NCBI GenBank assembly: GCA_028286345.1
Contig: JAQBRT010000001.1
Coordinates: forward strand, 754,567-818,566
DNA from: Candidatus Saccharimonadota bacterium
GTDB lineage: Bacteria > Patescibacteriota > Saccharimonadia > Saccharimonadales > UBA4665
Direction: 5' to 3'
DNA length: 64,000 nucleotides
The notes under the pieces were generated by a model, which did no database searches, had not been told where the DNA came from, and saw nothing but the letters and a program-made list of their open reading frames with translations. Both the position numbers and the translations under genes were made by a program. This document shows, in pieces, positions 7,835 to 16,356 of this stretch; position 1 is the first letter of the stretch; every line of letters starts with the position of its first letter.

Positions 7835-10084
7835 TTAATTGTAATTGCTATTATCGTTACCAAAATGCGACAGCAAAACGCTTAAGTCAAATATATCAAC
7901 TTTACCGTTGTTATTAAAGTCCCCAGCCCCTGAACGGTTCCAGTGGGACAGCAACATACTGAGGTCAAAGATGTTAACTTTGTGGTCACCATTTACGTCG
8001 CCGGTTATAGCTGGTGGTGGGTTAGCGACGTTAATGGTCACGCTCGACGTGGCATAATTGCCGGTTGCATCGTAGGCTTTGGCAGTAATAACCCGGGAAC
8101 CGTTGTGAACTGCATAGCTGTTCCAGTTAAAACTAAATGGCGCACTATAGATGGTGCTGATGCGGGTAGCGTCGGCGTAAAACTCAACACGGTTAAGGTC
8201 CAGGTCGTCGCTGGCAGTTGCGCTAATTGTAAACGTCAGCTGGTTGTTGCCGCTGGCCGGGGCCGTCAGGGCGACGCTTGGCACGGCGGTGTCGGGTAGG
8301 GTACTGATAGCCAGCACAACGGAAGCCGTTGATTCATTGGGGTGGGCATCGACAGCGGTGACCGTGTAGTGGTAGGTGGTGTTGTAGTGCAAGCCCGGGT
8401 CACTGTACATCGTGCTGACGCTTGTACCAATAAACGTACCGTCGCGGTAAATGCGGTAACCGCTGACGGCCACATCATCCGATGCAGCGTCCCAAGCCAA
8501 GTCGACACCGGTTGTAGTCTGATTAGGCGATTGGGGGTTGCCGGGGGTGGTTGGCGCAGTCTGGTCTGTCAGGGTACTGACAGTATAGGCTGCCGAATCG
8601 GCCGAAGGGTTGCCGGAACTATCAAGCGCCACAATGTGGTAGGCGTAGCTGGTGTTAACTGCCCGGCCAGTATCGGTGTAGTTAGTGGCGTAGGTAGTGG
8701 TCAGGAGGGTGTTGCCACGGTAAACTTCATAGCCATTAACCGCCACATTGTCGGTAGAAGCCGTCCAGCTCAAACTAACAGTAGTGTCCGTCTGTGACGG
8801 CGAGGTAAGCCCGGTGGGGGCACTAGGCGGCGTGGTATCGTAGGCGGTTGTGACCGGTAGGGCGGCCGAATCAGGCGATTCGTTATTGGCCGCGTCATAG
8901 GCCCGGACAGTGTAGGTGTAATTAGTTACCGGTGATAGTCCGTGGTCAGTAAAGCTAGTAGTGGTGCCGCCGGTGGTCGTACCTACCAAGCTACCATTAC
9001 GGTATATTTTGTAGCCGGTGGTGGCAACATTATCACTAGAAACGTTCCAGGCCAGTGAAATGGCGTTATCCATGACACTAGTAGTGTGCAGGTTTGGCGG
9101 GGTGCCCGGCGGAGTGGTATCACTGGAGCTACTGGTTGAATACGGTGTTGAAAACGCTGACGGGTTACCCGTTGAATCTACGGCCTTGATGGTGTAGGTG
9201 TAGTTACCAGCGACGCTGAGGCCAGTATCGGTAAAGGTCGTGCCCCCAGGCGAACCAACCAGGCTGCCATCGCGGTAAACCCGGTAACCTGCTACCCCGA
9301 CGTCATCGGTCGAGGCGTCCCAGGCGAGGTCAATGGTGCTAATCGTGCTACCAGTTTTATGGATGTGGTCGGGGACGCTGGGCGGTGTTGTGTCGGCAGC
9401 CGTGCCAGCAAACAGCGTAGGCGATAACGATGAGGGGTTATTAGCTGCGTCCAGGGCCAGGACCCGGTAAGTATAGCCGCTGTAGACTGCCAGGCCGGTA
9501 TCGGTAAATGAGGTGGCGGCCTGGGTTTTGACCAGGTTGCCGTTGCGGTAAATTTCGTAGGCAGTCGTGGCAACATTATCAGATGAAGCGTTCCAGGCAA
9601 TGGTGATCGAAGAAGTTGTTTGGCCTGTCTGGTGGACATTGCTGGGAATGCTTGGCGGGGAGGTATCGGCCAGGGTAGAGGCCGTCAGCGGCGAGGAGGC
9701 TGCCGATTCGTTCGGTACCGCATCGTAGGCAGTGACGGTGTAGTTATAACTGGAGTTAGGTGCCAGGTTGGTATCGCTAAAAGCGTTGGTAGCCACATCA
9801 CCAACCTGGGTAGCACCCCGGAACACATGGTAGCCAATTACGCCAACGTCATCGGTGGAGTTTGTCCAAGTCAAATCAATAGTGGTAGCTGAACGGCCGG
9901 ACATGGCCACATTAGCTGGAACCGACGGTGGCGTAATGTCTGGGTTGGCACCAGCGGCCACCGCCCAAAGGTTTTGGCCTATGGTCACTACAACGATCAT
10001 TACAAGCGCCTCAATGTGGAACATAGTAAACGGCAAGTGCATGAGCACCCGGTGCCTACCCAGAGTCGTTTTTGCCGTTTTCAT
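7835..10084 (-). CDS. Exported six-FN3 protein with C-terminal dockerin
   Basis: 749 residues: basic N-terminus with a hydrophobic export segment (about 20-45), six FN3 repeats of about 90 residues each opening DxTPPSxP and containing W.AS.DNVA..GY..YR, an Ig-like domain (about 600-690, VEFYADATRISTIYSAPFSF), then a type I dockerin. The dockerin has two calcium-loop repeats, DVNGDHKVNIFD and DFNNNGKVDIFD, each followed by DLSxLLSH. In cellulosomes dockerins plug enzymes into cohesins. Here there is no catalytic domain, so the FN3 array itself (adhesion or spacer) is the cargo. The next gene is the cohesin protein. Confidence 0.92.
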   Translation of the reverse strand: MKTAKTTLGRHRVLMHLPFTMFHIEALVMIVVVTIGQNLWAVAAGANPDITPPSVPANVAMSGRSATTIDLTWTNSTDDVGVIGYHVFRGATQVGDVATNAFSDTNLAPNSSYNYTVTAYDAVPNESAASSPLTASTLADTSPPSIPSNVHQTGQTTSSITIAWNASSDNVATTAYEIYRNGNLVKTQAATSFTDTGLAVYSGYTYRVLALDAANNPSSLSPTLFAGTAADTTPPSVPDHIHKTGSTISTIDLAWDASTDDVGVAGYRVYRDGSLVGSPGGTTFTDTGLSVAGNYTYTIKAVDSTGNPSAFSTPYSTSSSSDTTPPGTPPNLHTTSVMDNAISLAWNVSSDNVATTGYKIYRNGSLVGTTTGGTTTSFTDHGLSPVTNYTYTVRAYDAANNESPDSAALPVTTAYDTTPPSAPTGLTSPSQTDTTVSLSWTASTDNVAVNGYEVYRGNTLLTTTYATNYTDTGRAVNTSYAYHIVALDSSGNPSADSAAYTVSTLTDQTAPTTPGNPQSPNQTTTGVDLAWDAASDDVAVSGYRIYRDGTFIGTSVSTMYSDPGLHYNTTYHYTVTAVDAHPNESTASVVLAISTLPDTAVPSVALTAPASGNNQLTFTISATASDDLDLNRVEFYADATRISTIYSAPFSFNWNSYAVHNGSRVITAKAYDATGNYATSSVTINVANPPPAITGDVNGDHKVNIFDLSMLLSHWNRSGAGDFNNNGKVDIFDLSVLLSHFGNDNSNYN

Positions 10085-10139
10085 CTCTGTTATTTTGTCT
10101 TTTGGGATGCCTCACACGCACCACTTAGGTTTCCCTGTT

Positions 10140-10170
10140 ATTTTACCATAACCAGCATTAATTTTGACAA
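10140..10170 (-). promoter_or_regulatory. Promoter of the dockerin-cohesin operon
   Basis: On the minus strand, TTGTCA (10170-10165) and an extended -10 TGGTAAAAT (TAAAAT at 10145-10140), spacer 19 bp. This leaves a leader of about 50 nt before the ATG at 10084. Confidence 0.6.
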
Positions 10171-10230
10171 CTTTTTTCCTAGGGGTGATTATCTGAGCAT
10201 TTAGCTAAGCATTTGCGTTTTATTTATGAT

Positions 10231-10248
10231 GATTGTATTGATACAATC
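10231..10248 (+). promoter_or_regulatory. Palindrome overlapping a leaderless promoter
   Basis: GATTGTAT-TG-ATACAATC is a perfect 8-bp inverted repeat. Its right arm contains the -10 box TACAAT (10242-10247), preceded by TGA as an extended -10 and ending six bases before the ATG at 10254. A repressor bound here would block the promoter, so it is a candidate operator of the 10254 gene. Confidence 0.55.
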
Positions 10249-10253
10249 ACTGT

Positions 10254-11120
10254 ATGCAGGCACATCTGTTTGAAGCCCCGAGCGGCAATGCTGAAACTCT
10301 CGTTATTTCGTACTATCCGTTGGTGGGGAACCATGGCAATACCGGCCCACGCTACGAGCGTGAAGCTACCCTGACCAATTTTGACATCCTAGGCATTATC
10401 CGGCAGGGCAGTGACACACTCACCTACAGCCCAGACCTCCGCCAAAAGCTTAGCCCAGGGCAGTTTGATGATTACTGGACATCAAAGTCTGACTTTTTGG
10501 CCGACTACGCCTACGGCTACGACCGGGTGATTGTCCGTGGTCAATCGGTCGGTGCCTTTCCAGCGCTCAGTATCGTTAAAAAAGGGGTAGTCAAGGCTAC
10601 CCACCTCGTCATTGACGATGGCATTAATACCCGCAAGAACCGCCGTGGCACGCAGCGCCATGCCCTGACTGCCGGCGCCGATTGGGCCATCAGCAAACGC
10701 CGCGAAACCAAAGCCCAGCCCGACCCCCTAGATCCAGCCTGGCGTATCCCAGCCGCCCCGGAAGGCAAGGATGGCCTTAAAAAGTTCGCCATCGAAACCC
10801 TGCACTGGGGCGCTCTCTGGCGCAGCGATTACGGCCAAAGCACGCTACTTGAGATCGCCAGCACGCGCCCGGATCTCCCTATGCTCGTATCATTTGTTGG
10901 ACACACCGCCATGACTACTAACCTCGAGGTAGAAACACTACGCAGCCGTCTGGCTTTAGCCCGTCTGGCCCGTCAAAAAAAATCCCACACTCTTAATGCC
11001 GACTTGCGTGCCAACTATCATACCGACGCCTGGCACAACATCCTCGAATACCCTGAGTTTGGTGCCAAAAACCTGCTCGAAGCCGCCGCCATGACCTCAT
11101 ACGTCCATATCACCACTTGA
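10254..11120 (+). CDS. Alpha/beta-hydrolase-like protein
   Basis: 288 residues. VIVRGQSVGAFPALSI near residue 100 is a GxSxG nucleophile elbow in the usual beta-turn-helix setting. VIDDGINTR and the late His in YHTDAWHN could complete a Ser-Asp-His triad, as in alpha/beta hydrolases. There is no signal peptide, so it is probably cytoplasmic. The substrate is unknown. The -10 box ends six bases before the ATG, predicting a leaderless mRNA, and a palindrome covers that promoter. It diverges from the dockerin operon. Confidence 0.7.
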   Translation: MQAHLFEAPSGNAETLVISYYPLVGNHGNTGPRYEREATLTNFDILGIIRQGSDTLTYSPDLRQKLSPGQFDDYWTSKSDFLADYAYGYDRVIVRGQSVGAFPALSIVKKGVVKATHLVIDDGINTRKNRRGTQRHALTAGADWAISKRRETKAQPDPLDPAWRIPAAPEGKDGLKKFAIETLHWGALWRSDYGQSTLLEIASTRPDLPMLVSFVGHTAMTTNLEVETLRSRLALARLARQKKSHTLNADLRANYHTDAWHNILEYPEFGAKNLLEAAAMTSYVHITT

Positions 11121-11203
11121 CCAAATAAAAAGACTTCCGATTGCTTATGCTTGCTTAGAATAAAGCATAGATCATAATAGGCAATTAAGAGGAGTAACTT
11201 ACG

Positions 11204-11557
11204 ATGAATGGACGAGTGAAAGCCGGGTGTGAGTCATGTTCTGTGCCATGTAAAACATTTGAAGTTGACCCTATAACAATTGCTGGTTTTGATCTAGTTT
11301 CTGGCACAGAGGCAATACCGATGACAATTGAAGCGCCGGATATAAGTAGCTTAGGTTTAATTGCAAGAGTTAAAGAGCGTAGAGAGCTAAAACAACACCG
11401 AAAGCGTGTTGCGGAATTTATGGTGGGTATACCGACATGCGGGGGCCCGATTGCAGATGAATGTCGCTTCAAGTCTGGTGTCGAAGAGCTAGACGCAGGG
11501 CTCATTCTGTTTGCCGAAAATATGGCGCCTATTCTTCCGCACCTTATTAAACATTAA
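11204..11557 (+). CDS. Hypothetical Cys-containing protein
   Basis: 117 residues, family not recognised. Three Cys lie near the N-terminus (CESCSVPC, a CxxCxxxC pattern) and two more at IPTCGG and DECRF, so metal binding or redox is possible. The middle is a charged helix (VKERRELKQHRKR). The Shine-Dalgarno AAGAGGAG lies at 11188-11195. Codon use is more AT-rich than in the nearby small gene at 11979. The downstream neighbour is tRNA-Glu on the other strand. Confidence 0.7.
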   Translation: MNGRVKAGCESCSVPCKTFEVDPITIAGFDLVSGTEAIPMTIEAPDISSLGLIARVKERRELKQHRKRVAEFMVGIPTCGGPIADECRFKSGVEELDAGLILFAENMAPILPHLIKH

Positions 11558-11621
11558 ACAAATAGATTGAACTAAGATTTTTGGCCCTGCGGGTATAGAA
11601 TTCAAATAACAGGGATGGAAA

Positions 11622-11652
11622 CAAAAAGAGATCTGCACGGATGCAAATCTCT
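11622..11652 (-). terminator. Intrinsic terminator after tRNA-Glu
   Basis: Read on the minus strand, an 11-bp stem (AGAGATTTGCA with TGCAGATCTCT, one G-U pair) and a 4-nt loop are followed by a run of five T. It lies 18 bp past the CCA end of the tRNA. Confidence 0.85.
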
Positions 11653-11669
11653 AATCTGTGATTACAATT

Positions 11670-11744
11670 TGGTGACCTCATGGAGAATCGAACTCCAATT
11701 GCCAGGATGAGAACCTGGCGTCCTAACCGTTAGACGATGAGGCC
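11670..11744 (-). tRNA. tRNA-Glu (anticodon CTC)
   Basis: A cloverleaf can be drawn by hand. The acceptor stem GGCCTCA pairs with TGAGGTC, the anticodon arm CCAGG-TTCTCAT-CCTGG gives anticodon CTC (Glu, GAG codons), and a T-arm with GTTCGATTC follows. The discriminator base is A and the CCA end is encoded in the DNA. An intrinsic terminator follows. Confidence 0.95.
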
Positions 11745-11909
11745 GAGCGAGTAACACATAAAAATGTGTCTACACATTTTTAATGTTTATGAGCGAGGTT
11801 TCATATGCGCAGCATATGAGGCCGGCTATCTATTTTCATTACGAAAACAGGGGTAATAATAGCACGAAACCTACTTGTTGTCTACGCGAAAGCCTTAGCG
11901 TAAGCAATA

Positions 11910-11938
11910 TTGCGTATTTTGACAAGATGTGCTATAAT
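11910..11938 (+). promoter_or_regulatory. Promoter of the 11979 gene
   Basis: TTGCGT (11910-11915), a 17-bp spacer and TATAAT (11933-11938). A short leader follows in which GTCC and GGAC can pair just upstream of the Shine-Dalgarno. Confidence 0.7.
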
Positions 11939-11978
11939 ATGTTGTCCAACAATGGACTTCGACAAGGGGGAAACACCT

Positions 11979-12242
11979 GTGTTCCGTCAGCTTCGCTGCA
12001 AGGAAAACCTGTACTGCGCGCTCATCACACTGATCATCGCGGTCGGTATCGACGCTTTCATCCACTTCACGTGGGGCATCATGCACACCGGGTCATTGAT
12101 CGCGTTCGCAGTCGTCACTGTGTTCAGCTACATCATCATCTGGTCATACCTGACCGACTTTGCTGAAGCGAACTACCGCATCTGGCGCGAGTCACGGTCG
12201 ACAACCAAGCAGTCGCTCAACAGAACGACCACGAAGTACTAG
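11979..12242 (+). CDS. Small two-helix membrane protein, atypical codon use
   Basis: 87 residues from a GTG start, chosen because AAGGGGG (11964-11970) lies eight bases upstream. An in-frame ATG at 11952 is the alternative. Two hydrophobic stretches (about 15-32 and 38-62) predict two transmembrane helices with a Lys/Arg/Thr-rich cytoplasmic end. All Ile codons are ATC and all Lys codons AAG, unlike the flanking genes. The same bias is seen in the small genes at 20895, 21508, 21818, 22451 and 25440. Function unknown. Confidence 0.75.
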   Translation: MFRQLRCKENLYCALITLIIAVGIDAFIHFTWGIMHTGSLIAFAVVTVFSYIIIWSYLTDFAEANYRIWRESRSTTKQSLNRTTTKY

Positions 12243-12321
12243 CACGTAGAGCACAGTTCATCCGTCCGTCGAACCCTTCGGCCAAAAGAGGCTCTTAACA
12301 AAGAGACCCCGAGGGGAACAA

Positions 12322-12385
12322 AAAGCCGTGTAGAGCGTGACAGTTGACCATTTGGTCACACACCTCGCAACTACTACACGGCTTT
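12322..12385 (+). terminator. Long stem-loop after the 11979 gene
   Basis: A 12-bp perfect stem, AAAGCCGTGTAG (12322-12333) with CTACACGGCTTT (12374-12385), followed by TTCTT. Inside it sits a second hairpin, TGACCA/TGGTCA (12345-12358). A further hairpin, CCCTTCGG/CCGAGGGG, lies upstream. It is probably a terminator, elaborate for such a small gene. Confidence 0.65.
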
Positions 12386-12455
12386 CTTCATGCCTTAAAA
12401 ACATAAGTGGATTGCAAAACGGCGCCAAAACACCGATAATACCCTATAGAAATCC

Positions 12456-13745
12456 ATGGCATTCAATCTGTTTAAAAAAGGTGGGCCTGGCTCACATGGC
12501 AAAACGGGGGCGGCTGGCACAGCCACAGCCGCTGATTTGCATGACGAAAAACTGAAATTTGAAGTCATTATTAACAGCATCAAAGACGGGGTGATCCTAG
12601 TAGACGACCAAGGGGTTATCCAGGTCTGTAACCCAGCTGCTGCCGCTATCACGGCCTGGCCGGCAGATGAAGTTACCAAGATCAGTGTCCAATCGGTTAT
12701 GACATTCGTGGATGAAAAGGGCGAAGCCCTACAAGAAAGCCAGAACCCGTTCACAATCGTTTTTAAGAACGGCGAGCACTACCGCGACAACAAAGCCAGC
12801 CTGCTCAACCGCGACAAAAAGCAGCTAGCCCTCAGTCTGGACGTCACGCCGTTGCTTGATACTGACGGCAAAGTAACGGCGGCCATCGCCGTTTTTAGGG
12901 ATGTCAGCCAGGAGCGGGCCGAAGAAGCCCAACGTGGAGACTTTATTAGCACCGCCAGCCACGAAATGCGCACGCCAGTTGCCGCCATTGAAGGCTATCT
13001 GGCGCTGGCACTCAATGCCAAAGTATCGACTATCGACAACCGCGCCCGGGATTACTTAGAAAAGGCCCACAGCGCCACCCAGCACTTAGGGCAGCTATTC
13101 CAGGACCTTTTGACGAGTGCCAAGGCCGAAGACGGCCGCCTAACCAGCCACCCCGGCGTGGTAGAGATTGGTTCACTACTGGAACAGATCACCAATGACC
13201 TGCGCTTTGCAGCCGAAAAGAAAGGCTTATTTGTAGAATTTACAGTTGGCAGTAGTAATAGCACGCTTGACGCCACTGGCGGGTCAGCAGGCGGCGGCAA
13301 AACCGTCCGGCCACTTTATTACACCTTCGCAGACGGCGACCGCTTGCGCGAAGTTATCACCAATTTATTCGATAACGCCGTCAAATACACGCCGGAAGGT
13401 AAAATCACGATTGGGCTAACAGGCGATGACAAAGTGGTCCAATATTACGTCCGGGACACTGGCCCTGGCATCCCCCCAGAAGACGCCGACCATCTTTTCC
13501 AAAAGTTTTACCGCGTCGACAACTCGGCCACGCGCACTATCGGCGGCACCGGCCTTGGGCTATTTATCTGCCGTAAGATTATCGAACTGTACCAGGGCCG
13601 TATCTGGGTAGAAAGCGAACTGGGCAAAGGAAGCACGTTTTACATTAACTTACCGCGCCTAACAACCCAGCAAGCCGAAAAACTCCAGGCCGAGGCTGCG
13701 GCCAATCCACAACTCGCACCCCTTGGAGACGGTAAGGGCATCTGA
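12456..13745 (+). CDS. Soluble PAS-domain sensor histidine kinase
   Basis: 429 residues with no transmembrane segment. A PAS domain (about 30-140, ILVDDQGVIQVCNPAAAAI) is followed by the HisKA dimerisation helix with the phospho-acceptor His in FISTASHEMRTPVAAIEG, then a HATPase domain: N box REVITNLFDNAVKYTPEG, G1 DTGPGIP, F box FQKFYRVD and G2 GGTGLGLFI. It should sense a cytoplasmic signal and phosphorylate a receiver. The obvious partner is the receiver protein encoded 50 bp downstream. A TATAGA box five bases before the ATG suggests a leaderless message. Confidence 0.93.
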   Translation: MAFNLFKKGGPGSHGKTGAAGTATAADLHDEKLKFEVIINSIKDGVILVDDQGVIQVCNPAAAAITAWPADEVTKISVQSVMTFVDEKGEALQESQNPFTIVFKNGEHYRDNKASLLNRDKKQLALSLDVTPLLDTDGKVTAAIAVFRDVSQERAEEAQRGDFISTASHEMRTPVAAIEGYLALALNAKVSTIDNRARDYLEKAHSATQHLGQLFQDLLTSAKAEDGRLTSHPGVVEIGSLLEQITNDLRFAAEKKGLFVEFTVGSSNSTLDATGGSAGGGKTVRPLYYTFADGDRLREVITNLFDNAVKYTPEGKITIGLTGDDKVVQYYVRDTGPGIPPEDADHLFQKFYRVDNSATRTIGGTGLGLFICRKIIELYQGRIWVESELGKGSTFYINLPRLTTQQAEKLQAEAAANPQLAPLGDGKGI

Positions 13746-13794
13746 TACAATGCTAAACATAAGCCCCATAAAAATTCTAAAGTAAGGAATCACC

Positions 13795-14940
13795 ATGGCA
13801 AAAATCATGCTGGTCGAAGACGACAACAACCTACGCGAGATTTATGAAGCGCGTTTACAAGCCGAAGGCTACACTATTGTTGCCGCTAAAGATGGCGAAG
13901 AAGCCTTGGTGATCGCCAAAGCCGAAAAGCCAGACCTAGTAATTTCCGACGTTATGATGCCAAAGATTTCTGGTTTTGAAATGCTCGATATCCTGCGCAA
14001 CACCGATGGACTCAAAGATGTAAAAGTTATTATGCTGACCGCCCTCGGCCAGAATGATGACCAACAGCGCGCCGACCGCCTTGGTGCTGACCGCTACCTG
14101 GTTAAATCACAGGTAACCCTTGAAGATATCGTTAACGTTGCCCATCAACTTCTCGAAGGTGACGGTGCATTGCCGGTTGTAGCCGCTACGCCACCACAAG
14201 TCCAAGTTACCCCTCCCGAGCCAGTTGCCGTAGCGCCAGCACCCGCTCCTGCTCCAGCTCCTGCCCCCGAGCCAGTCGCCAGCGTGCCCGAGCCAGTCGC
14301 CGCGGCCGTTCCAGAACCAACCGCAGCCAGTGATGCCGCTTCCGACGACAAGCTATTATCGGACGCCGTCGACACCATAGTCGCTAGCGCTGAAGCGCCG
14401 GTTGAACCAGCCAGCACCGTAGCGCCAGCTCTGCCAACCGACACGCAAAGTTCCGCTTCAGAAGAGGCCGCCGTTGAAGATCAGATTGAAAACTTCGTAG
14501 CCGGTGCCTCAAGCGCTGCTCCAGTGCCCGGAGAGCCAACACCAAGCACCCCGGTCACACACATTGAAGCGCCTGTCGAAGCAGTTGAGGAAACAGCCGA
14601 AGTAGCAAGCGATACACCAATCGCCACTGCGCCACCTGTTGTTATGCCCACCCCCGAAGAACCAACCATCATAACTCCCATTACAGTCGCCCCAGAAACA
14701 ACCCCTGCAGCTGAAGCCGAAGCTGCTCCAACTCCAGCCCCCAGCGAAGAAGCAGCAGCAGATAACCACGTGACAGTTGCCGGTAAAAAGGTTATTCAGC
14801 CCCTAGGCACTGAGCCCAAGACCGACCTTGGCCAACTGGTAGCCGCAGAAGCCGCCAAAGAAGCCCAAAATACCGGAACAGGCGTTGTTACGCCAACTCC
14901 ACCTCCTGCTGAGGATGACCCCAGCAACATTGCGTTGTAA
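13795..14940 (+). CDS. Response regulator with long Pro/Ala/Glu-rich tail
   Basis: 381 residues. Residues 1-122 form a complete receiver: acidic pair EDD, phospho-acceptor Asp in LVISDVMMPKISGFEMLD, Thr in IMLTALG and Lys in YLVKSQ. The remaining 260 residues have no recognisable fold and are low in complexity (alternating Pro, Ala, Glu, Val), so they look like a disordered tail rather than an output domain. The histidine kinase gene directly upstream is the likely phosphodonor. AAGGAA precedes the ATG. The receiver resembles the one at 57361 closely (DVMMPKVSGFDVLDILRNT). Confidence 0.9.
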   Translation: MAKIMLVEDDNNLREIYEARLQAEGYTIVAAKDGEEALVIAKAEKPDLVISDVMMPKISGFEMLDILRNTDGLKDVKVIMLTALGQNDDQQRADRLGADRYLVKSQVTLEDIVNVAHQLLEGDGALPVVAATPPQVQVTPPEPVAVAPAPAPAPAPAPEPVASVPEPVAAAVPEPTAASDAASDDKLLSDAVDTIVASAEAPVEPASTVAPALPTDTQSSASEEAAVEDQIENFVAGASSAAPVPGEPTPSTPVTHIEAPVEAVEETAEVASDTPIATAPPVVMPTPEEPTIITPITVAPETTPAAEAEAAPTPAPSEEAAADNHVTVAGKKVIQPLGTEPKTDLGQLVAAEAAKEAQNTGTGVVTPTPPPAEDDPSNIAL

Positions 14941-14949
14941 ACTAACTGC

Positions 14950-15609
14950 ATGCGCATTAATAAGTTCATTGCCCAGGCTACTGGTTTAAGCCGCCGTACA
15001 GCCGATACTGCCATTGCTGAGGGCAGGGTAGCTGTCAACGGCCAGGTACCAGGTCCGGGACTACAGGTTACCGAGGCCGATACTGTCACGCTCGATGGCC
15101 AACCGCTCAGCGCACCCGCCACGCTCATCACAATTATGCTCAACAAACCAGTCGGCTACGTCTGTTCGCGGGACGGGCAGGGCAGCCGGACAATTTACGA
15201 CCTACTGGCACCCGAATATCACAGCCTCAAAGCCGTTGGCCGCTTAGATAAGTATTCGTCGGGGCTTTTGCTTCTAACCAACGATGGGGTGCTTGCCAAC
15301 CAGCTAACACATCCACGGTATGCCAAGCAAAAAGTCTATAAAGTTTCACTTAACCGGCCGCTCGAGCCCCTACACCAGCAGATGATCAATGATTACGGCA
15401 TCAAGCTTGATGACGGCGTAAGCAAACTGACGCTCGAAAAGGTCGACGAACCAGGGTTTGACTGGCGCGTACGGATGAGTGAAGGCCGCAACCGCCAGAT
15501 CCGGCGCACTTTCAGCGCCCTGGATTACACCGTTAACACTTTGCACCGGACACACTTTGGCAGCTACAGCCTAGGAGACCTGAAACCCGGCCAGGTTAAG
15601 CCAGTTTAG
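14950..15609 (+). CDS. RsuA/RluB-family rRNA pseudouridine synthase
   Basis: 219 residues. An S4 RNA-binding domain (about 1-60, MRINKFIAQATGLSRRTADTAI) is followed by the synthase domain. GRLDKYSSGLLLLTNDG holds the catalytic Asp, MLNKPVGYVCS is a family motif and EGRNRQIRRTF lies near the C-terminus. RluB-type activity on 23S rRNA is more likely than RsuA, but the sequence does not decide this. TAAACT (14938-14943), which uses the stop codon of the previous gene, ends six bases before the ATG, so the message is probably leaderless. Confidence 0.9.
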   Translation: MRINKFIAQATGLSRRTADTAIAEGRVAVNGQVPGPGLQVTEADTVTLDGQPLSAPATLITIMLNKPVGYVCSRDGQGSRTIYDLLAPEYHSLKAVGRLDKYSSGLLLLTNDGVLANQLTHPRYAKQKVYKVSLNRPLEPLHQQMINDYGIKLDDGVSKLTLEKVDEPGFDWRVRMSEGRNRQIRRTFSALDYTVNTLHRTHFGSYSLGDLKPGQVKPV

Positions 15610-16294
15610 AAATTTCTGGGAGGGTGTAGCGTTTGGCTACAACCCTGAACTCTTGGGAAGCACGATGCTTGGCGTTACGGCTGTAGGGGTGCGCCGACTT
15701 GCCAATGTGCTCAAATGGTGTCATCGCGACCCCACAAGCAATCCGTGCCAAACGGCTGCCAGTAATTAGTTTGCCTTGCAGTATGAAATAGCTGTCGTGG
15801 CCTTCGATAGGCTTACGGGTTACCGCAGTGACCTTGGATTGGCTTTGAAAGTAATGGCTAATCCTGTCTGGTAATTCGCTGGGGGCAACTGCTTGGATTA
15901 CCAAATAACTAATCCGGCCGGTTACTATTTTTCTATCAACAAGGCTGGGCAGCAAATCGCCAGCAGTGGCTATCGGCTGCGGGCCGTAGTTATGCACGCC
16001 GGTGGACTCAGTACCGAGCCATGGTTTAACGTCTTCGGCTAAGGGCAGGACTCTGCTCACTTGGGTGGCAAATGTGGATAGGTAGCTGTTCACGGCGCTA
16101 TCCGCGTATGTGTAGGGAGCCTGCCCGGGCCTCCAATATACGTTAAGGTTTTGTTGGGTAGTTACTTCGTCATACACCATTTGTGGCCGGGCTAGGCAAG
16201 CGGCTTGACCGTCTTGAAGGCCGAGCACTTGCTGGTAATAGTCCACGGCTTCCGGGCTGGGAAAAAAGGAAAGGGCTTCATTTACGTCTGTCAT
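15596..16294 (-). CDS. Hypothetical protein
   Basis: 232 residues, soluble, not recognised. The C-terminal third is basic (PYSRNAKHRASQEFRVVAKRY), and the middle has alternating strands and helices. It converges with the pseudouridine synthase gene and overlaps its last 14 bp. Its promoter region (TATAAT on the minus strand at 16316-16311) is shared back-to-back with der. No function can be assigned. Confidence 0.75.
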   Translation of the reverse strand: MTDVNEALSFFPSPEAVDYYQQVLGLQDGQAACLARPQMVYDEVTTQQNLNVYWRPGQAPYTYADSAVNSYLSTFATQVSRVLPLAEDVKPWLGTESTGVHNYGPQPIATAGDLLPSLVDRKIVTGRISYLVIQAVAPSELPDRISHYFQSQSKVTAVTRKPIEGHDSYFILQGKLITGSRLARIACGVAMTPFEHIGKSAHPYSRNAKHRASQEFRVVAKRYTLPEISKLA

Positions 16295-16356
16295 ACTCTA
16301 GTTTTAATATATTATACCATTTGTGTCAATGCTTCTTATCTGTTAGAATGTAAGTA

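Noticed and set aside
8342-8797. Plus-strand ORFs inside the dockerin gene
   Set aside because: Antisense shadows of the FN3 repeats without ribosome sites or recognisable domains.
11919-11938. TTGACA plus TATAAT as a promoter pair
   Set aside because: The spacing is only 8 bp. The TTGCGT at 11910 with 17 bp spacing is the workable -35.
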